DNA from: Opitutaceae bacterium
Lineage (GTDB): Bacteria > Verrucomicrobiota > Verrucomicrobiia > Opitutales > Opitutaceae
Length of the DNA: 64,000 bases
Assembly (NCBI GenBank): GCA_027482185.1
Contig: JAIXWF010000019.1
Location: 310,001 to 374,000 of the forward strand
Direction: 5' to 3'
Shown here: piece after piece, positions 27,797-37,118 of the stretch
How the letters are laid out: each line of letters begins with the position of its first letter
Position numbering within the stretch: the stretch's first letter is position 1
The notes under the pieces: model-generated
Seen by the model: only the letters and a program-made list of their open reading frames with translations
Database searches by the model: none
Told to the model about the DNA's origin: nothing
Translations under genes and position numbers: made by a program

Positions 27797-28726
27797 TCAA
27801 CCGACCCGCCGCAGCCACAGCTGACCGCCGCCGCCCTGCGCGCACAAGGGCATGCGCGCGCGGATCAATTCGTGCCGCCGGTTCCACAGCCACGCGCTGA
27901 AGAGCTCGATGCAGAAGGTGCGGTTGAACATCAGGAACGCGCGCAGCAGGTACTGCTCGTTCCACGCCCGGCCTTCCTCGAACCAATCGCGCGGGTACTC
28001 GAGGTTGCCCGCGACATCGTGGATGTGCACCAGCACGCCCGGCGCCAGCCGCGGCAACACGTCGAGGTAGAGGCGGTTCACGTCGCTGCCGATTTTGCTC
28101 ACGTGCGATGAATCGATGAAGAGCACGTCGTTCGCGCCCAGCTGCGCAAATGTCTCCAACGGCACTTCCTGCACCCGCCGCTCAATCAGCGTGACGCGCT
28201 TGTGATCCTCGGGCCGCAGCAGCGGCCGCAGCCGCGACATGTCCGGATCGATGAACGTAAACTCCACCGTCCCGCCGAGCACGTGCTCGTTGAGATCGAG
28301 CATCGCCGCCGAACTGAAGCCGCTGCCGACCTCGATGATCCGCCGCGGCCGCGCCTCGCGCAGCATGCCGTAGAGCATGATCGCGTCGTAATGGCCGTAG
28401 GACGGATTCTCCAGGTAGTAGCGCCGGCCCGGCGTCTGCGGCCCGGGAAACGGCTGCTCCGCGTACCACTCTGCGAACCGCTCGATCCGCCGGTCCTGCT
28501 CCGCCTCGTTCAGATCGACCCCGGCGAACGGCGGACCGAAATCCCCGCGCGCAAACGCCTCGTCGACTTCCGCGCGCGACGGCAGCGGCGAATAGAAATG
28601 CCCCGCGGGAAATCCGCCCGGCCAATCGCCGCGCGCCGTGCGCAGCTCCGTCTGCAGCCGCGCGCGCTCCTTCTCCAGCCGGCGATAGTCGGCAAACAGG
28701 CGCAGAAAGGATCGGATCGCACTCAT
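27797..28726 (-). CDS. Class I SAM-dependent methyltransferase (Methyltransf_24-like)
   Basis: 309 residues. IIEVGSGFSSAAMLDL is motif I, FIDPDMSRL supplies the ribose contact, VLFIDSSHVSKIGSDVNR gives a metal-type acidic/His motif, and VHIHDV follows. These are features of methyltransferases of the class-24 type. An N-terminal helical region (residues 1-45) with many Arg and Glu may be coiled. The ATG at 28726 lies eight bases after the stop of the membrane protein upstream on this strand, indicating an operon. Substrate unknown. Confidence 0.85.
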   Translation of the reverse strand: MSAIRSFLRLFADYRRLEKERARLQTELRTARGDWPGGFPAGHFYSPLPSRAEVDEAFARGDFGPPFAGVDLNEAEQDRRIERFAEWYAEQPFPGPQTPGRRYYLENPSYGHYDAIMLYGMLREARPRRIIEVGSGFSSAAMLDLNEHVLGGTVEFTFIDPDMSRLRPLLRPEDHKRVTLIERRVQEVPLETFAQLGANDVLFIDSSHVSKIGSDVNRLYLDVLPRLAPGVLVHIHDVAGNLEYPRDWFEEGRAWNEQYLLRAFLMFNRTFCIELFSAWLWNRRHELIRARMPLCAQGGGGQLWLRRVG

Positions 28727-28733
28727 GGAAATC

Positions 28734-30323
28734 TCAGCGTGGCACGGCCGCGGGCTGCACGACGATTTCCAAATTCGCGACTTGGAACGCGAGGTCGCGC
28801 GGGTCCGTGCCGATCCGCACCGCCGGCCGGTCCGTGGCAAACACCACCGTCGTCGCCCCCGGCGGCAGCGTCACGCCCGCGCGCCACGCCACCGCATCCG
28901 CCCCGATCGTCCCGCCCCAGATCAATTTGCCGTCGACGAGCAGCCGCAGCGAACGCGGGCCGTCGGCCGAACTCGCCTTGCCCGCCAACGCCACCTGCAC
29001 CGCCGCCGCGCCCGGATTCTCGAGGCGCAACTGCGCCTCGCCCTTGCTCCAGCGCCAATGTGTCTCGAGGTGCCGCTCCGGCCCGTGCCAACCGGCCGAC
29101 GGCACCACGCGCACCGCGGTCGGCGCGCCGCCGGCGCCGCGCACGGTGTAGAATTCGTGCGGCGGCGAAAATTCGAACAGGCTCGCCGCCACCGTCAGGT
29201 TGCCGGCCAGCAACACCGGCAGCCAACGCCAGCCCCGCGGCACGAGCACGTTGAACGCGAGCGTCATCGGCAGCAGCACGCGCGTCGACGCGCCCGGGTA
29301 GCCTTCCCACACCGGCTTCGACAGAAACATCATCATCAGTGCGAACGCCGCGCCGACGCGCCACCAGCGTTCCTGCGGACGCCACCGCAGGGCGAGGAAC
29401 AGCCATTGCACGCCGAGCGCGAGCGCCGTTGCCAACGTGGCCGTGTGCAGCGTCGAAGCGCCCGGGCCGCGCGCTTCGCGCCACGCCGTCGCGACCTTCT
29501 CGGCGTACCCAGCGAACGGCAGAGTGAAGTTGCCCAACCCCGGGTCGTCGGCCGCGCCGAATTTCCAGCGCACATAGCCCATCCACAGCGCCAGCGGCAG
29601 CGCGATCAACGCCACGCCCACGGCCGTCCGCAGCCAGGTGCGCGGCGCGCGCCAATCGAAATCCGTTCCCGCCGTTGCAAGCAGGCTCGTCTCCTTCGCG
29701 AGCCCGGCCAGCGCCAGCGCCGTCCCGCCCGCACCGCGCCGCCCGTCCTCGAGCCAACGCAGGCCCAGCGCGACCAACAGCAGGCTCGGCGCATCCACCA
29801 GCGAATGCCGCACGCTCATGCACACGCCGTGGGAAAACAGAATCGCCGCCCAACGCAGGAAGTTTTCCCAGCCGTCGAGCGGGAACCAACGCAGCAGCAC
29901 CCAGGCGAGCGCCAGCCAGCAAATGACGTTGAGCAACGCGTGCGCCTGCACCACCCAACCGGGCTGTCCGGCCCCGAGCAGCCACGAGGTCCACGACAGC
30001 AGAATGCGTTTCGAGCGGTACGGCAGGTTGTCGATCGCCTTCGTCAGCTCCGGATTGTCCAGCGTCGGGTACAGCGCGAGCTGCACGTAGTACGCGCCGT
30101 CGTAACCGGGTGAATTCTCGTACACGTAATGCGGCACCTGCCGCAGCGCCGTCACCTTCGTTTCGCTAAGTTGGTCGCCGATCGAGATCAGGCTAGTGAA
30201 CCCGGTGTCCGGCCGGAAAAATTGCGCGACCGCCCAGACGAAGAGCGCGACGCACGCGACCGCCGCGACCTTCACGCGCTGCCGCAGGAAACCCAGCAGG
30301 CGTCCGCCCCGTGGCCGCGTCAT
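28734..30323 (-). CDS. Multi-pass membrane protein with C-terminal beta-domain, GT-C-like
   Basis: 529 residues from the ATG MTRPRGGRLL at 30323. The first third has a helix, then a soluble loop with NSPGYDGAYYVQLAL (an acidic loop of the type found in GT-C enzymes), followed by about eight hydrophobic helices. The C-terminal domain shows THWRWSKGEAQLRLENPG, the shared motif of 20595 and 23663. It is co-transcribed with the methyltransferase at 27797. Likely role: membrane-bound glycan assembly; unproven. Confidence 0.74.
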   Translation of the reverse strand: MTRPRGGRLLGFLRQRVKVAAVACVALFVWAVAQFFRPDTGFTSLISIGDQLSETKVTALRQVPHYVYENSPGYDGAYYVQLALYPTLDNPELTKAIDNLPYRSKRILLSWTSWLLGAGQPGWVVQAHALLNVICWLALAWVLLRWFPLDGWENFLRWAAILFSHGVCMSVRHSLVDAPSLLLVALGLRWLEDGRRGAGGTALALAGLAKETSLLATAGTDFDWRAPRTWLRTAVGVALIALPLALWMGYVRWKFGAADDPGLGNFTLPFAGYAEKVATAWREARGPGASTLHTATLATALALGVQWLFLALRWRPQERWWRVGAAFALMMMFLSKPVWEGYPGASTRVLLPMTLAFNVLVPRGWRWLPVLLAGNLTVAASLFEFSPPHEFYTVRGAGGAPTAVRVVPSAGWHGPERHLETHWRWSKGEAQLRLENPGAAAVQVALAGKASSADGPRSLRLLVDGKLIWGGTIGADAVAWRAGVTLPPGATTVVFATDRPAVRIGTDPRDLAFQVANLEIVVQPAAVPR

Positions 30324-30488
30324 GGCTGTTCCGGCCGCGCCGGGCCGGCCGTTCCCGCGCCCGCACGTCTCGCCCTCATCCGCCGCGCCGCGCGCCGCGC
30401 GGGCTGACGGAAGGTCCGGCTCCACGCAGGCGCTTGTCTTCCAAATTTCTCACCGACAGTTTGCCGCATCACAGAACGCGAACGCCTC

Positions 30489-32015
30489 ATGTCAAATCCG
30501 AATCCCCCCGCCGCCGCCGTCGTCGCGCCGCGCTGGGTCCGTTGGTTCGGTCCGATCGCGCTCGCGGCCTTCGCGCTCTTTCTGCTGCGCATTTCCGCCG
30601 GCGTCGCGGGCGGCTCCGATTCGTCGGGTTACCTCAACAGCGCGCGGCTCTTCGCCGAGGGCCGGCTGCTCGCGGACTTGCGCGCCCCGGCCGAGTTCGG
30701 CCCGCGCGAAACCGTCGACGCGATGCACTTCCTGCCGCAGGGCTTTTTTCCGTTCCGCGAACCGGGCCGGCTCACGCCGACCTACCCCACGGGTCTGCCC
30801 CTGCACTTCGCCGCCGCCGGCACCTTGCTCGGCTGGCAAATCGGTCCGCTCACCGTGATGCTCGCGGCCGCCCTCGGCGCGGTCCTGCTGATGTACGCCT
30901 GCGGCCGCGAACTGGGCCTCGCCGCGGAAACCGCCCTTGCCGGCGCCGCATTGCTCGCAGCGTTTCCGGTCTTTCTCTTCACCTCGATCCAGCCGTTGAG
31001 CGACACGCCCGCGGCCACGTGGACCTTGGCGGCGCTGTACGCCGCGTTGCGCGCCCGCCGGGACACGCGCTGGGCCTTGGCCGCCGGCGGCGCCTTCGCG
31101 ATGGCGGTGCTGGTGCGCCCGACCAATTTGCTCTTCGCCCCCGCCCTGCTCGTGCTCCTGGGCGCGAACTTCGGGAAACTCGCCGCGTTCGTCGCCGGCG
31201 GTTTGCCCGGCGCGGCCTGGCTCGCCTGGTACAACCATCAGCTCTACGGCAGCGCGGCGCGCTCCGGCTACGGCGACATTTTCGCGGCATTCGCGTGGAG
31301 CTACGGCGCCCCCACCGCCCTGCACTTCGCCAAGTGGCTCGCCTTCCTGCTCCCCGCGGTGGTCCTCGTGTTGCCTGCCTGGGCTTGGCGACATCCCGAA
31401 CACCGCCGGCCCTTGCTCGCGCTCGGCCTCGGCTTCGCCGCGATCACGGGCCTGTACGTTTTCTATGAGGTATCGCACGAGGTCTGGTGGTGCCTCCGTT
31501 TCATTTTGCCCGCCGTGCCGCTGTTGCTGTTGGCCGCGTTGCTGGGTTTCGAGGTCCTCGTCGCCGGCTTCGGCGCCCGGGCTCGTCGCGCCGCCGTGAT
31601 CGGCCTCGCGCTCTGGGGCCTCGGTCTCGGCGCCTGGTGGACCCCTCGCCTCGATGTCTTCCTGATGAAGGCGTACGAAGAAGCGTACCCCGAAGGCGCG
31701 CAGTTGGCTCTGCGCACCTTGCCGCACGACGCCTTGGTTCTGAGCAATGCCTTCAGCGGCACGCTCTATTTCTACGGCGAATTCCCCGTGCTGCGCTGGG
31801 ACCAAGTCGAAGGCGCGCGCTTCGCGGACTACGCCGCCCGGGCGCGCGCCGCCGGCCGCCCGCTCGGCGCGCTCCTCTTCGATTGGGAAGAAGCGGACGC
31901 CTTCAAGCGCTGCCCCGGCGATTGGCGGCAGCTCGGCGCCGTCCGCAATGTCCGCCTCTGGCAACTCGGCCCCGCGCCCGCGGGCTCGACGCCTCCCGCC
32001 GCCCCGGCACGCTGA
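30489..32015 (+). CDS. Multi-pass membrane protein, GT39/PMT-like
   Basis: 508 residues with about ten hydrophobic segments. Early residues GGSDSSGYLNSARLFAEG form the acidic first periplasmic loop expected of GT-C glycosyltransferases. The middle section carries YYP-like tracts (TYPTGLPLHF). The C-terminal soluble tail is 100 residues and differs from the beta-domain of its neighbours. The GT4 gene at 32024 follows nine bases after the stop. It is divergent from the membrane protein ending at 30323 with about 165 bases between. Confidence 0.75.
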   Translation: MSNPNPPAAAVVAPRWVRWFGPIALAAFALFLLRISAGVAGGSDSSGYLNSARLFAEGRLLADLRAPAEFGPRETVDAMHFLPQGFFPFREPGRLTPTYPTGLPLHFAAAGTLLGWQIGPLTVMLAAALGAVLLMYACGRELGLAAETALAGAALLAAFPVFLFTSIQPLSDTPAATWTLAALYAALRARRDTRWALAAGGAFAMAVLVRPTNLLFAPALLVLLGANFGKLAAFVAGGLPGAAWLAWYNHQLYGSAARSGYGDIFAAFAWSYGAPTALHFAKWLAFLLPAVVLVLPAWAWRHPEHRRPLLALGLGFAAITGLYVFYEVSHEVWWCLRFILPAVPLLLLAALLGFEVLVAGFGARARRAAVIGLALWGLGLGAWWTPRLDVFLMKAYEEAYPEGAQLALRTLPHDALVLSNAFSGTLYFYGEFPVLRWDQVEGARFADYAARARAAGRPLGALLFDWEEADAFKRCPGDWRQLGAVRNVRLWQLGPAPAGSTPPAAPAR

Positions 32016-32023
32016 CGCCCCCG

Positions 32024-33196
32024 ATGGCCGCGCCCTACCTGATCGACCTCTCCCACACCGGCCACACGCGCGCCCGGACCGGGATCCAGCGCGTCACGCG
32101 TTCGCTCCACGCGGCGCTCGGCCCGCGCGCCGTCGCCGTCACCCACGATCCCTATGCCGGCACGTGGCGAACCTTCGAACCTTGGGAAAACGCCAACCTC
32201 GCCGCCGTCGCCCCCGCGGCCAAACGCGGCGCCGCCTGGCCGCTCGCCGCGCGCCTCCGCGGCCGCGCCCGCCGTTGGCTCGGCCCCCGGCCCGCCGTGC
32301 TCCCGCCCGCCGCCGGGCTGATCGTGCCCGAGCTGTTTTCCGCCGCCGTCGGCGCCGCGCTGCCCGCACTCTTCGCGGCCGTCGCCGGCCCGCGCGTCGC
32401 GCTCTTCCACGACGCCATCGCACTCAAGTTTCCCGAACTCTCCGCGGCGAAGACCGTCGCGCGCTTCCCTCCCTACCTGGCGGAATTGCTCCGTTTCGAC
32501 GGCGTCGCCGCCGTCTCCGAGGACTCGCGCGCCTCGCTTGTCGACTACTGGCAATGGCTCGGCGCCAAGTCCGCGCCGCCCGTCGTCGCGATTCCCCTCG
32601 GCATCGACGCGCCTCCGGCTCCAGCGACCGCTTCGCTCAACGCGGGCGAGCCCGAGATCCTGTGCGTCGGCAGCCTCGAGGGCCGCAAAAACCACCTCGC
32701 GCTGCTCGAGGCCTGCGAGTCGCTCTGGGCCCGCGGCGTCCGCTTTTCCCTCCGCCTCATCGGCCTCGCGCAACCGCAGACCGGCGCCGCCGCGCTGCAG
32801 CGCGTCCGCGAACTGCAGGCCGCCGGCCGGCCGCTCCGCTACGACGGCCCCGTCGGCGAAGCCGAACTCGAGCGCGCCTACGCCGCGTGCACGTTCACCG
32901 TGTATCCGTCGCTCGTCGAAGGCTTCGGCCTGCCCGTGCTCGAGAGCCTCGCCCGCGGCAAACCCTGCATCTGCTCCGGCCGCGGCGCCCTCGGCGAATC
33001 CGCCCGCGGCGGCGGCGCGCTCATGCTCGATCGCGTCGGCGCGAACGACTTGGCCGCCGCTCTGGACCGCCTGCTCGGCTCCCCGGCGGAATTGGCCGCG
33101 TTGGCCGAAGCCGCCCGCGCGCGGCGTTTCCGGTCGTGGGCCGACTACACCCGCGACCTGACGTCGTGGCTCGACGGCCTCGCCCGGCGAGCCTGA
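32024..33196 (+). CDS. GT4-family glycosyltransferase
   Basis: 390 residues. The N-terminal GT-B domain contains ALFHDAIALKFPEL and AVSEDSRASLVDYWQWLG. The C-terminal domain has CVGSLEGRKNHLALLEA and YPSLVEGFGLPVLESLARGKPCI (EX7E donor motif). It is a clear paralogue of the enzyme at 54097, with the same FHDAI and YWxWLG signatures. It follows the GT-C-like gene closely, so cytoplasmic and periplasmic steps may share an operon. Confidence 0.88.
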   Translation: MAAPYLIDLSHTGHTRARTGIQRVTRSLHAALGPRAVAVTHDPYAGTWRTFEPWENANLAAVAPAAKRGAAWPLAARLRGRARRWLGPRPAVLPPAAGLIVPELFSAAVGAALPALFAAVAGPRVALFHDAIALKFPELSAAKTVARFPPYLAELLRFDGVAAVSEDSRASLVDYWQWLGAKSAPPVVAIPLGIDAPPAPATASLNAGEPEILCVGSLEGRKNHLALLEACESLWARGVRFSLRLIGLAQPQTGAAALQRVRELQAAGRPLRYDGPVGEAELERAYAACTFTVYPSLVEGFGLPVLESLARGKPCICSGRGALGESARGGGALMLDRVGANDLAAALDRLLGSPAELAALAEAARARRFRSWADYTRDLTSWLDGLARRA

Positions 33197-33272
33197 GTCC
33201 GGCCGCGGCACGCACGATCGAGCCTTAGGGTTTGCAATAGATACCGTCGCGGCTCACGTTCCCGCCCCGCCC

Positions 33273-34469
33273 ATGGCGTTATCTTTCTTCACGAAAAACA
33301 AGAAGCCCCTGCTGGCGCGTTGCCGCGACGACTACGCCACCAAGATGCGCCTGAAGTACGCGCCGTACTATCACGCCATGGAGTACCAGAAGGGCACGAC
33401 CGTGAAGCTCGACGGCCGCGAGATGATCATGCTTTCGAGCAACGATTACCTCGGCCTGTCGTTCCATCCCAAGGTCATCGAGGCCGGCCGCGCCGCCATG
33501 CTCAAGTGGGGCACCAGCACCACGGGCGCCCGCACCTCCAACGGTTCCCGCGCCTACCACGTCGAGCTCGAGGAACGCCTCGCCGCCTTCCTCGGCCGCG
33601 AAGCCTGCCACGTCCACGTCGCCGGCTACATTTCCTGCCTCTCCAGCGTCGCGTCGTTCGCCCAGAAGGGCGACGTCATCCTCGCCGACAAGAATATCCA
33701 TTCCTGTCTCTGGGACGGCATCCGCCTCTCGATGGCCACGGTCGAGCGCTTCTCGCACAACAGCCCCGACGATCTCCGCGAGGTCCTCGGCGCCGTCAGC
33801 GCCGACGCCGTCAAGATGCTCGTCATCGAAGGCGTGTATTCGATGGAGGGCCACATCGCGCGGCTGCCCGAGATCACGGAGATCGCGGAAGAACACGGCT
33901 GCTTCAGCGTCCTCGACGACGCGCACGGCTTCGGCGTCCTCGGCCGCCAGGGCCGCGGCACGGTCGACCACTTCGGTTTGAACGACAAAGTCGACGTTGT
34001 CTGCGGCAGTATGTCGAAGTCGCTCGCCAGCACCGGCGGTTTCGTCGCCGCCTCCCGCGAAATCATCGAGTACCTCCGGACCAATTCGAAGCAGACGATC
34101 TTTTCCGCCGCCATCAGCCCGAGCCAGGCCGCCTGCGCGCAGGCTTCCTTGGATCTGATGCAGTCGGAACCGCAGCACCTCGAGCGTCTCTGGGCCAACA
34201 CCCGCAAGTACCGCGCGATGCTCAAATCGCTCGGCCTCGACACCTGGGAAAGCGAAACGCCGGCCGTGCCGATCGTCCTCGGTTCCAAGGAGCGCGTCTA
34301 CCCGTTCTGGAAGGCCCTGCTCGAGAAAGGCGTCTTCACGGTCATGTCGATCGCGCCCGCCGTGCCCGCCGGCAAAGACTTGGTCCGCACCGCGATCTCC
34401 GCGATGCACACCGACGAGCAGCTCGAGAAAATCGCGGAGGCCATGGCCTACGCGGTGAAGAAGATGTGA
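33273..34469 (+). CDS. Alpha-oxoamine synthase (PLP enzyme; serine palmitoyltransferase / AONS / KBL family)
   Basis: 398 residues, standard for the family. LSSNDYLGLS, HVHVAGYISCLSSV (substrate site), DDAHGFGVLGRQGRG and CGSMSKSLASTGG with the PLP lysine at K249 are all present. Family members condense an acyl-CoA or acyl-ACP with Gly, Ala or Ser. The sequence (VYSMEGHIARLPEI, DHFGLNDKVDVV) is close in style to bacterial serine palmitoyltransferase and KBL. No biotin genes, kbl partner tdh or sphingolipid genes adjoin it, so the substrate is open. A 9-bp hairpin follows the stop. Confidence 0.85.
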   Translation: MALSFFTKNKKPLLARCRDDYATKMRLKYAPYYHAMEYQKGTTVKLDGREMIMLSSNDYLGLSFHPKVIEAGRAAMLKWGTSTTGARTSNGSRAYHVELEERLAAFLGREACHVHVAGYISCLSSVASFAQKGDVILADKNIHSCLWDGIRLSMATVERFSHNSPDDLREVLGAVSADAVKMLVIEGVYSMEGHIARLPEITEIAEEHGCFSVLDDAHGFGVLGRQGRGTVDHFGLNDKVDVVCGSMSKSLASTGGFVAASREIIEYLRTNSKQTIFSAAISPSQAACAQASLDLMQSEPQHLERLWANTRKYRAMLKSLGLDTWESETPAVPIVLGSKERVYPFWKALLEKGVFTVMSIAPAVPAGKDLVRTAISAMHTDEQLEKIAEAMAYAVKKM

Positions 34470-34474
34470 GCGTC

Positions 34475-34540
34475 GGGCCGGCCAAAGGCCGGCCCCATCC
34501 GCCGCATAGGACCCATGGGACCCATAGGTCCTATGGGTCC
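34475..34540. terminator. Two hairpins in a convergent gap (probable bidirectional terminators or repeats)
   Basis: GGGCCGGCC at 34475-34483 pairs with 34487-34495 (9 bp, 3-base loop). A second palindrome, GGACCCATAGG, T, then CCTATGGGTCC, spans 34518-34540 (perfect 11-bp arms). Neither has a clear T-run. They lie between the convergent oxoamine synthase and glyA genes. Confidence 0.7.
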
Positions 34541-34562
34541 GATACGACCCGCCCCGTCCCGC

Positions 34563-35831
34563 TCAGAGCTTGTACGGCAGCGGATACCGCGACGTCACCG
34601 CCGCGACCCGCACCTTCACGGCCTCGAGCGCCGCGGCCTCGCCCGGCGTGCCGATGGCGGCCAGCACGGTGTCGATGCAGCCGGCGATCTCCGCCATGTC
34701 GGACTCGACGAAACCGCGCGTCGTCACCGCCGGCGTGCCGAGGCGGATGCCCGAAGCCTGGAACGGGCTGCGCGTCTCGAACGGCACCGTGTTCTTGTTG
34801 CAGGTGATGTGGGCGAGATCGAGGGTCTCCTGCGCCTTCTTCGCCGTGAGCTCGGGGAACTTGGTCCGCAGGTCCACCAGCATGAGGTGGTTGTCCGTGC
34901 CGCCGGAAACAATCTTGTAGCCGCGCGCCGTCATCGCGGCCGCGAGCGCCCGCGAGTTCTTCACGATCTGCTCCGAGTAGGTCCGGAATTCCGGCTTCAG
35001 GCATTCCGCGAAACACACGGCCTTCGCCGCGATCACGTGCATCAGCGGGCCGCCCTGGCCGCCGGGGAACATCGCGGAGTCGATCGCCTTCGCGTGCGCC
35101 GCCTTGCAGAGAATCAGGCCGCCGCGCGGGCCGCGCAGCGTCTTGTGCGTGGTCGTGGTGACGAAATCGGCATGCGGCACCGGCGACGGGTGCACGCCCG
35201 CGGCCACGAGGCCCGCGATGTGCGCGATGTCGGCGAAGAGGTACGCGCCGACCGAGCGCGCGATCTCGCCCATGCGGGCGAAATCGATTATGCGCGAGTA
35301 GGCGCTCGCGCCCACCGTGATCATCTTCGGCTTTTCGCGCTGCGCCACCGCGGCCAGCTCGTCGTAGTCGATCAGGCCGTTGTCCTCGCGCACGCCGTAT
35401 TGCACGAACGAATACTGCTTGCCGGAGAAATTCGCCGGGTTGCCGTGGGTCAGGTGGCCGCCGTGGCTCAGGTTCATGCCGAGGATCTTGTCCCCGAGCT
35501 GCAGCACCGCCGTGTAGACCGCGAAATTGGCCTGCGAGCCCGAGTGCGGCTGCACGTTGGCGTGCTCGGCGCCGAAGAGTTTCTTCGCGCGCTCGATCGC
35601 CAGGGTCTCGACTTTGTCGACGTGCTCGCAGCCGCCGTACCAGCGCTTGGCCGGATAGCCCTCGGCGTACTTGTTCGTCAGCACGCTGCCCTGGGCTTCC
35701 ATCACCGCCGGGTACGTGAAGTTCTCGGACGCGATCAGCTCGATGTGGCTTTGCTGCCGGCCGAGTTCGGCGGCGATGGCGGCATGGATCTCGGGATCGA
35801 GCGTGCGGAGCGGGACGGCGGCGAGGGACAT
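34563..35831 (-). CDS. glyA: Serine hydroxymethyltransferase
   Basis: 422 residues, typical size. The PLP lysine is K230 in [47 protein letters not shown] and [10 protein letters not shown] are hallmark segments. The enzyme interconverts serine and glycine with tetrahydrofolate in one-carbon metabolism. It lies on the same strand as, and downstream of, the phosphatase at 35923, in a layout sometimes seen with low-molecular-weight phosphatases. No glycine riboswitch was recognised. Confidence 0.97.
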   Translation of the reverse strand: MSLAAVPLRTLDPEIHAAIAAELGRQQSHIELIASENFTYPAVMEAQGSVLTNKYAEGYPAKRWYGGCEHVDKVETLAIERAKKLFGAEHANVQPHSGSQANFAVYTAVLQLGDKILGMNLSHGGHLTHGNPANFSGKQYSFVQYGVREDNGLIDYDELAAVAQREKPKMITVGASAYSRIIDFARMGEIARSVGAYLFADIAHIAGLVAAGVHPSPVPHADFVTTTTHKTLRGPRGGLILCKAAHAKAIDSAMFPGGQGGPLMHVIAAKAVCFAECLKPEFRTYSEQIVKNSRALAAAMTARGYKIVSGGTDNHLMLVDLRTKFPELTAKKAQETLDLAHITCNKNTVPFETRSPFQASGIRLGTPAVTTRGFVESDMAEIAGCIDTVLAAIGTPGEAAALEAVKVRVAAVTSRYPLPYKL

Positions 35832-35842
35832 CGGAGGACGGG

Positions 35843-35915
35843 TTTCGGATTGAGGGAGGCGGATCGGAAAATCGCCCCCACCCGACTCCGGGAACGCCGT
35901 TTCCGCAATCCGAAA
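35843..35915. repeat. Inverted TTTCGGATTG repeat between glyA and the phosphatase gene
   Basis: TTTCGGATTG at 35843-35852 pairs perfectly with CAATCCGAAA at 35906-35915. The unit belongs to a CCGCAATCC/CCGAAATCC family also present at 59501-59527. Confidence 0.65.
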
Positions 35916-35922
35916 TCCGCGC

Positions 35923-36417
35923 TCAGGCTCCGCTCCGGCCGGCCGCGAGTGTCTTAATGTGCGCCACCAGCGAAGGGATCGACTCCACCATCTCGTCGCG
36001 CGTCGCCTCGTACAGCCGCAGCGGCCCGCCGAAGGGATCGCCGATCTCCTGGTCGCCGGCGCCGGCGATGAATTCGCGGAACAGGTGCAGGTTCGCCGGC
36101 ACCGGATCAGCCTGCAGCTGGATCATCGTGCGGTGCGACTCCGTCATGCACAGCACCAGCAGCGCCTCGTCCAGCATCTCCTGCGTCAACGGCCTGCTGC
36201 GCTGGCCCGCGATGTCGATGCCGACTTTCTTCAGCGCCTGCACCGAATTCTCGGAAACCAATTCGCCGCCCCGCGCCGCCACGCCGGCGGAAATCACCCG
36301 GAGGGAACGCAACGGTTCCGGCTGCGCCGCCAACGCGTGCTGCAACAAAGCCGCGGCCATGGGACTGCGGCAGATGTTGGCCGTGCAAACGGTGACGATG
36401 GTGCCCGGAGCGGACAT
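35923..36417 (-). CDS. Low-molecular-weight protein-tyrosine phosphatase
   Basis: 164 residues. The P-loop is [11 protein letters not shown] (C11, R17), the CX5R signature. IGDPFGGPL near the C-terminus carries the general acid Asp. Ile at position 15 of the loop is the residue common in tyrosine phosphatases; arginine phosphatases of the YwlE type usually have Thr. In bacteria such enzymes often control tyrosine kinases of polysaccharide export. No such kinase is in this window. The gene reads toward glyA, with about 90 bases between them. Confidence 0.88.
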   Translation of the reverse strand: MSAPGTIVTVCTANICRSPMAAALLQHALAAQPEPLRSLRVISAGVAARGGELVSENSVQALKKVGIDIAGQRSRPLTQEMLDEALLVLCMTESHRTMIQLQADPVPANLHLFREFIAGAGDQEIGDPFGGPLRLYEATRDEMVESIPSLVAHIKTLAAGRSGA

Positions 36418-36482
36418 GAACGAGCAACGAAAGGATACGCTTTGCCGCGAAACGCAAAGCCCCATTTGCCCGCCGCGCGCAC

Positions 36483-37118
36483 CTACAGACGCCGCAACGC
36501 CGCCAGCGTCCGGTGCACCTGCACCGCGCGCTGCAACGCCGCATCCACCGGCGGCCGCGGTCCCGCGGGCGCGGCCGGCACCGCCGGTTCGTCCGCGCCG
36601 CGGCTGCGGTTCAAACTCGCCTCGTCGTGCCGCACCTTCGGCGGCGATCCGTCGAGCAGCGCCGCGACGGCCGCGCCGTCCGCCAGCGCTTTGTACGCCG
36701 CCGCTTCGGTTTCCGGCCCGACCGCCACGGGCACATCCGGCCGGATCCCGTCCGTCGCCGGCCCGATCACGAGCAGGCCGCGTCCCGGATTCCGTTCCGC
36801 CAAGGTCCGCAGCACCGCCGGCGCCGTATCCGAATTCACAATCAGCAACACGGGCGACTTCCGTTGCGCGCGGAAATCCAGCCACGCGCGGAACGCAGTC
36901 GCCGCCGCCTCGTCCGCCACCGCGTAGCGCACATCGACCACCGTCGGCCCCGCGGCCGCATTGCCCGCCGGCAAATCGCCGGGCAGCTCCCGCAGGCGCA
37001 GCAACCGCAGGCCTTCGCCGAGGTCGCGCTCCAGCGGCGCGGCCCGCCCCATGGCCGTCGCGGCGGCCGCGAGGACCGCCCACCGCACCGTTTGCCGCCA
37101 CAGGGTCCGGAATCTCAT
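36483..37118 (-). CDS. Exported protein of unknown function
   Basis: 211 residues with an N-terminal signal peptide (MRFRTLWRQTVRWAVLAAAATAMGRA). The middle section (VLLIVNSDTAPAVLRTLAERNPGRGLLVIGPATDG) looks like an alpha/beta domain. The tail contains a charged VRHDEASLNRSRG stretch and a helical end. No family is recognised. Its start overlaps the stop of purD by four bases (ATGA), so it is translated with purD, although a functional link is not evident. Confidence 0.75.
   Translation of the reverse strand: MRFRTLWRQTVRWAVLAAAATAMGRAAPLERDLGEGLRLLRLRELPGDLPAGNAAAGPTVVDVRYAVADEAAATAFRAWLDFRAQRKSPVLLIVNSDTAPAVLRTLAERNPGRGLLVIGPATDGIRPDVPVAVGPETEAAAYKALADGAAVAALLDGSPPKVRHDEASLNRSRGADEPAVPAAPAGPRPPVDAALQRAVQVHRTLAALRRL

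Noticed and set aside
34570-35831. Plus-strand genes inside the glyA region
   Set aside because: glyA on the minus strand has all hallmark motifs; the plus-strand frames have none.
35923-36417. Protein arginine phosphatase (YwlE) assignment
   Set aside because: The P-loop has Ile where arginine phosphatases usually have Thr; tyrosine phosphatase is the safer call.
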